Origin: DATHWB01 sp040902855
GTDB taxonomy: Bacteria > Actinomycetota > Acidimicrobiia > Spongiisociales > ZC4RG35
Assembly: GCA_040902855.1 (NCBI GenBank)
Contig: JBBDWN010000119.1
Location: forward strand, 1 to 18,339
Length of the DNA stretch: 18,339 bases
Direction: 5' to 3'
Shown here: piece after piece, positions 14,549 to 18,339 of the stretch
Position numbering within the stretch: position 1 is the stretch's first letter
Layout: each line of letters begins with the position of its first letter
The notes under the pieces: model-generated
The model's input: only the letters and a program-made list of their open reading frames with translations
Databases searched by the model: none
What the model was told of the DNA's origin: nothing
Position numbers and translations under genes: made by a program

Positions 14549-16162
14549 GTGAGGTATCACGTCGAACAGTTCACACCCGAAGAGACCGCGGTGTTGAACC
14601 GCTTCTTCACCAACACCGATCTGCCGGTCTTCGGTCTCGTCAACTTGCCCGAAGTGGTCAAGGGAGCGCTCTTCGCCCGCTACTCCCGATCGTCCAAGTC
14701 GATCCGCCGTCTGTTCCTCGACGAGTTCACCGACCCCGCAACCGGAGTGGCGGCGATCGCAGAGGCAGCAGACGATCCGATCGTCGACATGTCGAAAGCC
14801 GAACAGCTCTACCAGCGGATCTTCGTCGAGTACGGCGACGACTCCGTCGCCCAGCTTGGCGGCACTCACCTTGCGTGTGAGCAGGCGTCGAACATCCTCA
14901 CCAAGGTCCTCGAATGGGGTCGGCTCGCCGCCTACCTCGAACAGTCCACCCGCTACATCTTCTACGACACCACCGTCGACGAACGCTATCGCTACACCAT
15001 TCCGCCTGAGATCGAGACTGGGCCGCTCGGCGCCGAATACGTGTCCCATCTGAACTGGATGTTCGACACGTATTCGACACTCGTCCGTGACATGAACACC
15101 ACCTACGAACGACGCTTCCCCAAGGAGGCGGCGGACCCGCCGGTCGTCTACAACGCCACGATTCGCGCCAAGGCGTGTGATGCCGCTCGCGGTCTCCTGC
15201 CTGCTGCCACCCTCTCCAACGTCGGGATCTACGGGACCGGCCAGGCCTACGAGATGGCCCTGGTCCGCATGGCCGCCCACCCGCTGGCCGAGATCCGTGA
15301 CTACGGCGACATGATGCTGGGCGAGTTGCGCAAGGTCATCCCGTCCTTCCTCACCAGAGTGGACAAGCCCCAACGCGGCCGTCAGTGGTCGGCATACCTG
15401 GCCGATGTCGCAGAGCGTCTCGACGCCCACGGGGCACTGCTCGGGACCGAAGCCGAATACGGGCCGTCCGTCCGCCTCACCGACTTCGACCCGGACGCCG
15501 AAATCAAACTGGCCGCCGCCGCCCTCTACGCCCACTCCGAACTCTCCGACGGAGCCCTCCAGGACCTCGCTCGCAAGATGACCGCCGACGAGCGAGCGAC
15601 AGTCATCGCAGACCTGATCGGCGATCGTGAGAACCGCCGGCACAAGCCGGGACGACCGATGGAACGCACCGCCTACCGCTTCGACGTCGTCTGTGACTTC
15701 GGCGCCTTCCGGGACTTACAGCGTCATCGACTGATGACGATCGAATGGCAGCGTCTGTCGACCCGCCTCGGATTCGACAACCCGCCCGACATCTTCGACG
15801 CCGGTCACGGCGACGCCTGGACCGAGGCGATGACCCGTTCGGTGGACATGTACGAGAAGGTTCGGGAGACCCACGGATCCGACATCGCCCAGTACGTCGT
15901 GCCGTTCGCCGCCAATATCAGATTCGTGATGCAGATGAACGCGCGTCAGGCGTACCACCTGATCGAACTGCGATCCCAACCCGCAGGGCATTCCGCCTAC
16001 CGGCGGGTGGCACATGAGATGCACCGGCTGATCGCCGACGAAGCGGGCCACAGGGTCATCGCAGACGGCATGCGTTTCGTCGATCACAGCGACGTCGACT
16101 TGGAGCGACTCGAAGCCGAACGGGCGGCAGAACGCCGGCGGACCGAACGCATATCCGGCTGA
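14549..16162 (+). CDS. Tandem-domain ThyX-like FAD-dependent thymidylate synthase
   Basis: This 537-residue protein is about twice the usual ThyX length and reads as two ThyX-like halves. In the first half, WGRLAAYLEQSTR (residues 123-135) aligns with the RHRxxSxNExSxR signature but keeps only R125, E131, S133 and R135; ARGLLPAATLSNVGIYG matches the family C-terminal block. In the second half RHRLMTIEWQRLSTR (392-406) keeps RHR but is two residues longer and lacks the first Ser and the Asn; VVPFAANIRFVMQMNARQAYHLIELRS follows. The family makes dTMP from dUMP using FAD and methylenetetrahydrofolate. Whether this form does so, or acts on another substrate, is unclear. The GTG start is chosen from homology and the -10 element. 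Confidence 0.75.
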   Translation: MRYHVEQFTPEETAVLNRFFTNTDLPVFGLVNLPEVVKGALFARYSRSSKSIRRLFLDEFTDPATGVAAIAEAADDPIVDMSKAEQLYQRIFVEYGDDSVAQLGGTHLACEQASNILTKVLEWGRLAAYLEQSTRYIFYDTTVDERYRYTIPPEIETGPLGAEYVSHLNWMFDTYSTLVRDMNTTYERRFPKEAADPPVVYNATIRAKACDAARGLLPAATLSNVGIYGTGQAYEMALVRMAAHPLAEIRDYGDMMLGELRKVIPSFLTRVDKPQRGRQWSAYLADVAERLDAHGALLGTEAEYGPSVRLTDFDPDAEIKLAAAALYAHSELSDGALQDLARKMTADERATVIADLIGDRENRRHKPGRPMERTAYRFDVVCDFGAFRDLQRHRLMTIEWQRLSTRLGFDNPPDIFDAGHGDAWTEAMTRSVDMYEKVRETHGSDIAQYVVPFAANIRFVMQMNARQAYHLIELRSQPAGHSAYRRVAHEMHRLIADEAGHRVIADGMRFVDHSDVDLERLEAERAAERRRTERISG

Positions 16163-16177
16163 TCGCGATCAAGCTTC

Positions 16178-16183
16178 TAGCAT
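16178..16183 (+). promoter_or_regulatory. Leaderless-type -10 element of ATPase operon
   Basis: TAGCAT (TAnnnT) ends 7 nt before the ATG at 16191, in the 28-nt gap after the ThyX-like gene. It probably drives the small protein and the two ATPase genes as one transcript. Confidence 0.55.
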
Positions 16184-16190
16184 CGGGGTC

Positions 16191-16403
16191 ATGGCAGAAC
16201 TCGACGTCGACGCTCTCATCACCCGTTTCCAGACCAGGGCAGAAGCCGTGAAGACCAGGCCCCTTCCCCCGGTGGCAGGCGAAGAGCGCAAACGGCTCAT
16301 CGCCCAGGCCGAAACCGACTTCATGGACTACTCCCTCGTCGGCAACGCCAAGTGGTCGGTCGAAGACGGCCACCTGGTCTTGCGCATCCCCCTCGGAAGC
16401 TGA
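16191..16403 (+). CDS. Small protein of unknown function
   Basis: This 70-residue soluble protein belongs to no family I recognise. It has an N-terminal helix-like segment (MAELDVDALITRFQTRAEAV), a Pro-rich turn (TRPLPPVAGEERK), a second helix with FMDYSLVGNAKW and a short beta-like end (HLVLRIPL). There is no signal peptide, membrane segment or cysteine. Support for coding comes from the TAnnnT hexamer 7 nt upstream and from its position 9 nt before the first ArsA-like gene, suggesting the same transcript. It may be an accessory factor of the ATPase pair. Confidence 0.65.
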   Translation: MAELDVDALITRFQTRAEAVKTRPLPPVAGEERKRLIAQAETDFMDYSLVGNAKWSVEDGHLVLRIPLGS

Positions 16404-16412
16404 CGCAGGCCC

Positions 16413-17249
16413 GTGACACGTCTCGTCGTCGTATCCGGAAAGGGCGGCGTCGGAAAATCGGCCGTCTCGGCCGCCACGGCACTGCACCACCACCGGCAGG
16501 GGGCGAACGTGCTCGCGCTGTCGATGGTGGGCACCGGCGGCGGGCTGGCCACCCACACCGGAGCGGGAGCCCTCTCCTTCGAACCGGTGGAAGTGTTCCC
16601 CGGTCTCCACGCGCTGACAATCGACCGGTCACGCGCCCTGATCGAATATCTCAGGGTCCAGGTAGGGCTTCCCCCGTTCGCGGCGCTGCCGCCAGTCATC
16701 CGGGCGTTCGACGCGCTGGCAGCCACCGCCCCGGCAGTGCGCGAAATCGTCACGATCGGAAAGGTCCTCTGGGAGGTCAAGCGCGACCACTGGGATGTCG
16801 TCGTCGCCGACGGACCTCCCACCGGCCAGATCGGCTCGTTCCTCCGTGCACCGACCTCCATCTCCGAACTCGTCACGGGGGGCCGCGTCGCCGACCAGGC
16901 CAGCTGGATGTCCGACATGTTGACCTCCGAGCGAACGCTCCTGCGGCTGGTCACCCTCCCCGAAGAACTCCCCATGTCAGAGAATCAGGAGACGCTCGGA
17001 TGGCTGGCCGCCAACCCGGTCGTCTCGCACGTCGAAGTCGTCGCCAACCGCGTGCTCCCGCTCCTCGTGCTCGACAAGGTGCCCGGCGGTCGGGTCGGCG
17101 ACGCCGCCCGGCTCCAACTCGAACTGCAGTCCGAACAAGTCGCGTGGCTGGACCGTCACCCGCCGGATCGCACCCTGCCGTTCCTATTCGGTGTGGCGTC
17201 CTCCGAAGCCGTCGCCTCCCACCTCGCAGACGAGATGGACAACTGGTGA
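16413..17249 (+). CDS. ArsA/Get3-like ATPase, first subunit (BagA-like)
   Basis: This 278-residue P-loop ATPase belongs to the ArsA/Get3/MinD group. The Walker A VSGKGGVGKSAVS has both the signature lysine K10 and the P-loop lysine K15. ADGPPTGQIGSFLRAP matches the DTAPTGHxLR family block. The switch I DPA motif is missing: where the partner has D40, this protein has V39 within LSMVGTGGG. It is shorter than usual ArsA/Get3 members and lacks arsenite cysteines, so arsenite export is unlikely. From memory the arrangement resembles mycobacterial Rv3679-Rv3680 (BagA/BagB, a Get3-like heteromer). GTG start; its TGA overlaps the next GTG by four bases (GTGA). Confidence 0.82.
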   Translation: MTRLVVVSGKGGVGKSAVSAATALHHHRQGANVLALSMVGTGGGLATHTGAGALSFEPVEVFPGLHALTIDRSRALIEYLRVQVGLPPFAALPPVIRAFDALAATAPAVREIVTIGKVLWEVKRDHWDVVVADGPPTGQIGSFLRAPTSISELVTGGRVADQASWMSDMLTSERTLLRLVTLPEELPMSENQETLGWLAANPVVSHVEVVANRVLPLLVLDKVPGGRVGDAARLQLELQSEQVAWLDRHPPDRTLPFLFGVASSEAVASHLADEMDNW

Positions 17250-18277
17250 GGACCCGCACGATCCTCGTGACCGGCGGCGGAGGGGTCGGCAAGACGACGC
17301 TGTCGGCTGCCCTGGGCGTCGTCTCGGCGCGCCAGGGGTTACGCACCCTCGTCATCACCGTCGACCCGGCGAGGCGGCTCGCCGACGCTCTCGGCCTCGA
17401 CCGCCTCGGCACCGAACCCGAACCCAACCCCGACGAGCCGAACCTGTGGGCTGCCATGCTCGACGCCTCCGCATCCTGGACGGCGATCGCCCTCCACCAT
17501 GCCGACCCTGACGTGGCGGAACGACTCGTCGCCAATCCGTTCTTCCAGGCTGCCACCACCCACTTCCCGGCGTCGCAGTCCTACGCCGCCGCCGAAGAGG
17601 CAGCCCGATACATCGACGGGAGGGCGTGGGAAGTCATCATCGTCGACACACCGCCCTCGGCCGGCGGCATCGAGTTCTTCACCGCACCCCGCCAGATGAC
17701 CGAACTCGTCGGCGGGCGCCTGCTGCGGTGGCTCACCGGGGGCCGCATCCCTGGGCGGCGGTTCCTCTTCGACCGCACCGCCCGACCAGCCCTCAAGATC
17801 GCCGACCAGGTGCTCGGCGCCGGGCTGTTGGAAGATATCGCCTCTTTCCTGATGGACCTTCGAACCACCTATGACGGCGTCGCCCGCCGGTCGCGTGAGA
17901 TCGAAGCCCACCTGAAGGCCGCGTCGACCGTGGTCGTCACGACCGCCGACCCTTCACCGATACGGGAAGCGGTGCGGTTCTACCGGGAGCTACCGGAACT
18001 GGCCGACCGTCCCGATGCGGTCGTTTTCAACCGTTCCCTGCCCGAAGACTGGATCGGCGCCACCCCTGGCAACACCGAACCGGCGGCGATGGAGAACCTG
18101 ATCCGCTGGGGCAGGGAATCCGAACGCCAGCGGGATTTCCGCCACCAGTTCGCAGAACGATATGCCACCGAGCTCACCGTGGTCCCCTGGCGTTCCAAAG
18201 CCCCCACCGATCGCGACGCCCTCGCCGAACTGATCGACACGGCAACCGGCTACGACCTGCGAAGACTGCTGGGTTGA
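17246..18277 (+). CDS. ArsA/Get3-like ATPase, second subunit (BagB-like)
   Basis: This 343-residue P-loop ATPase starts at a GTG overlapping the end of the first subunit, so equal, coupled synthesis and a heteromer are likely. The Walker A TGGGGVGKTTLS has the P-loop lysine K16, but glycine (G11) replaces the signature lysine. Switch I is intact as TVDPARRLADALG (D40), and IIVDTPPSAGG matches the family block. A helical insert with FFTAPRQMTELVGGRLLRWL follows, where Get3 proteins form the client or lipid-facing groove. The rest includes VVVTTADPSPIREAVRFYREL and VVFNRSLP. Likely cytoplasmic; the physiological client is unknown. Confidence 0.85.
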   Translation: MRTRTILVTGGGGVGKTTLSAALGVVSARQGLRTLVITVDPARRLADALGLDRLGTEPEPNPDEPNLWAAMLDASASWTAIALHHADPDVAERLVANPFFQAATTHFPASQSYAAAEEAARYIDGRAWEVIIVDTPPSAGGIEFFTAPRQMTELVGGRLLRWLTGGRIPGRRFLFDRTARPALKIADQVLGAGLLEDIASFLMDLRTTYDGVARRSREIEAHLKAASTVVVTTADPSPIREAVRFYRELPELADRPDAVVFNRSLPEDWIGATPGNTEPAAMENLIRWGRESERQRDFRHQFAERYATELTVVPWRSKAPTDRDALAELIDTATGYDLRRLLG

Positions 18278-18294
18278 GCGGGGCACTCTCTCCC

Positions 18295-18317
18295 CCCAGG
18301 GACGAAGTCCCGTTGGG
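18295..18317. terminator. Hairpin after the ATPase operon
   Basis: GGGAC (18299-18303), loop GAA and GTCCC (18307-18311) form a 5-bp stem. CCCA (18295-18298) and TGGG (18314-18317) extend it past a two-base bulge. It starts 17 nt after the last stop codon. There is no T tract, so it may be a non-canonical terminator or part of an intergenic repeat cut by the window edge. A TATAGAT sequence further right (18325-18331) could be a -10 element for a gene outside the window. Confidence 0.4.
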
Positions 18318-18339
18318 ATGCTCCTATAGATGTCAAGTG

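Noticed and set aside
16413..18277. Arsenite efflux ATPase (ars operon)
   Set aside because: No metal-binding cysteines, no arsB/arsD/arsR neighbours, and two separate subunits; a Get3/Bag-like role fits better.
18318..18339. Insertion sequence terminus at the right edge
   Set aside because: Only about 20 nt are visible, with no inverted partner and no transposase.

Overview
The window is GC-rich, gene-dense bacterial DNA with GTG and ATG starts, many start/stop overlaps (TGATG, ATGA, GTGA), and several genes whose start codon lies 6-7 nt after a TAnnnT hexamer, as in actinobacterial leaderless promoters. Together with a mycobacterial AglA-like glucosidase and a mycobacterial-style pair of ArsA/Get3-like ATPases, this suggests an Actinomycetota chromosome, perhaps Acidimicrobiia. 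The phylum is a fairly confident inference; the class is a guess. There is no rRNA, tRNA, CRISPR array, transposase, integrase or phage gene.

Layout, left to right. (1) 159-3506, minus strand: a tightly overlapping trpC-trpF-trpB-trpA operon. (2) 3649-5268, plus: a GH13 alpha-glucosidase of AglA type, divergent from trpC across a short region with two inverted repeats. (3) 5266-6308: an AbiEi/DUF559-like gene bounded by a pair of inverted 45-nt repeats (36/45 identical) that run into the 3' ends of both neighbouring genes. (4) 6287-9483, minus: ccdA-like membrane protein, trpE and ygfZ, probably one transcript. (5) 9576-9608: a third, more diverged copy of the same repeat. (6) 9634-12831: an MFS transporter (plus) converging on and overlapping a MATE transporter and endonuclease III (minus). 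(7) 12891-14528, plus: hotdog thioesterase, EamA permease and a small membrane protein. (8) 14549-16162, plus: a double-length ThyX-family protein. (9) 16191-18277, plus: a 70-residue unknown protein followed by two different ArsA/Get3-like ATPases. A hairpin lies at the right edge.

Functionally, trpE plus trpC/F/B/A cover most of tryptophan synthesis from chorismate; trpD and trpG are not here. The two trp blocks point the same way but are separated by two plus-strand genes. Most other genes are housekeeping or transport.

The most unusual signals are four. First, the inverted-repeat-bounded AbiEi-like cassette and its hairpin repeat family. Second, the ArsA/Get3-like pair, whose subunits have lost different ATPase residues, so that a heterodimer would have one complete composite site. 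Third, the tandem ThyX protein, with a degenerate signature in one half and an altered one in the other. Fourth, the small unknown protein at the head of the ATPase operon.
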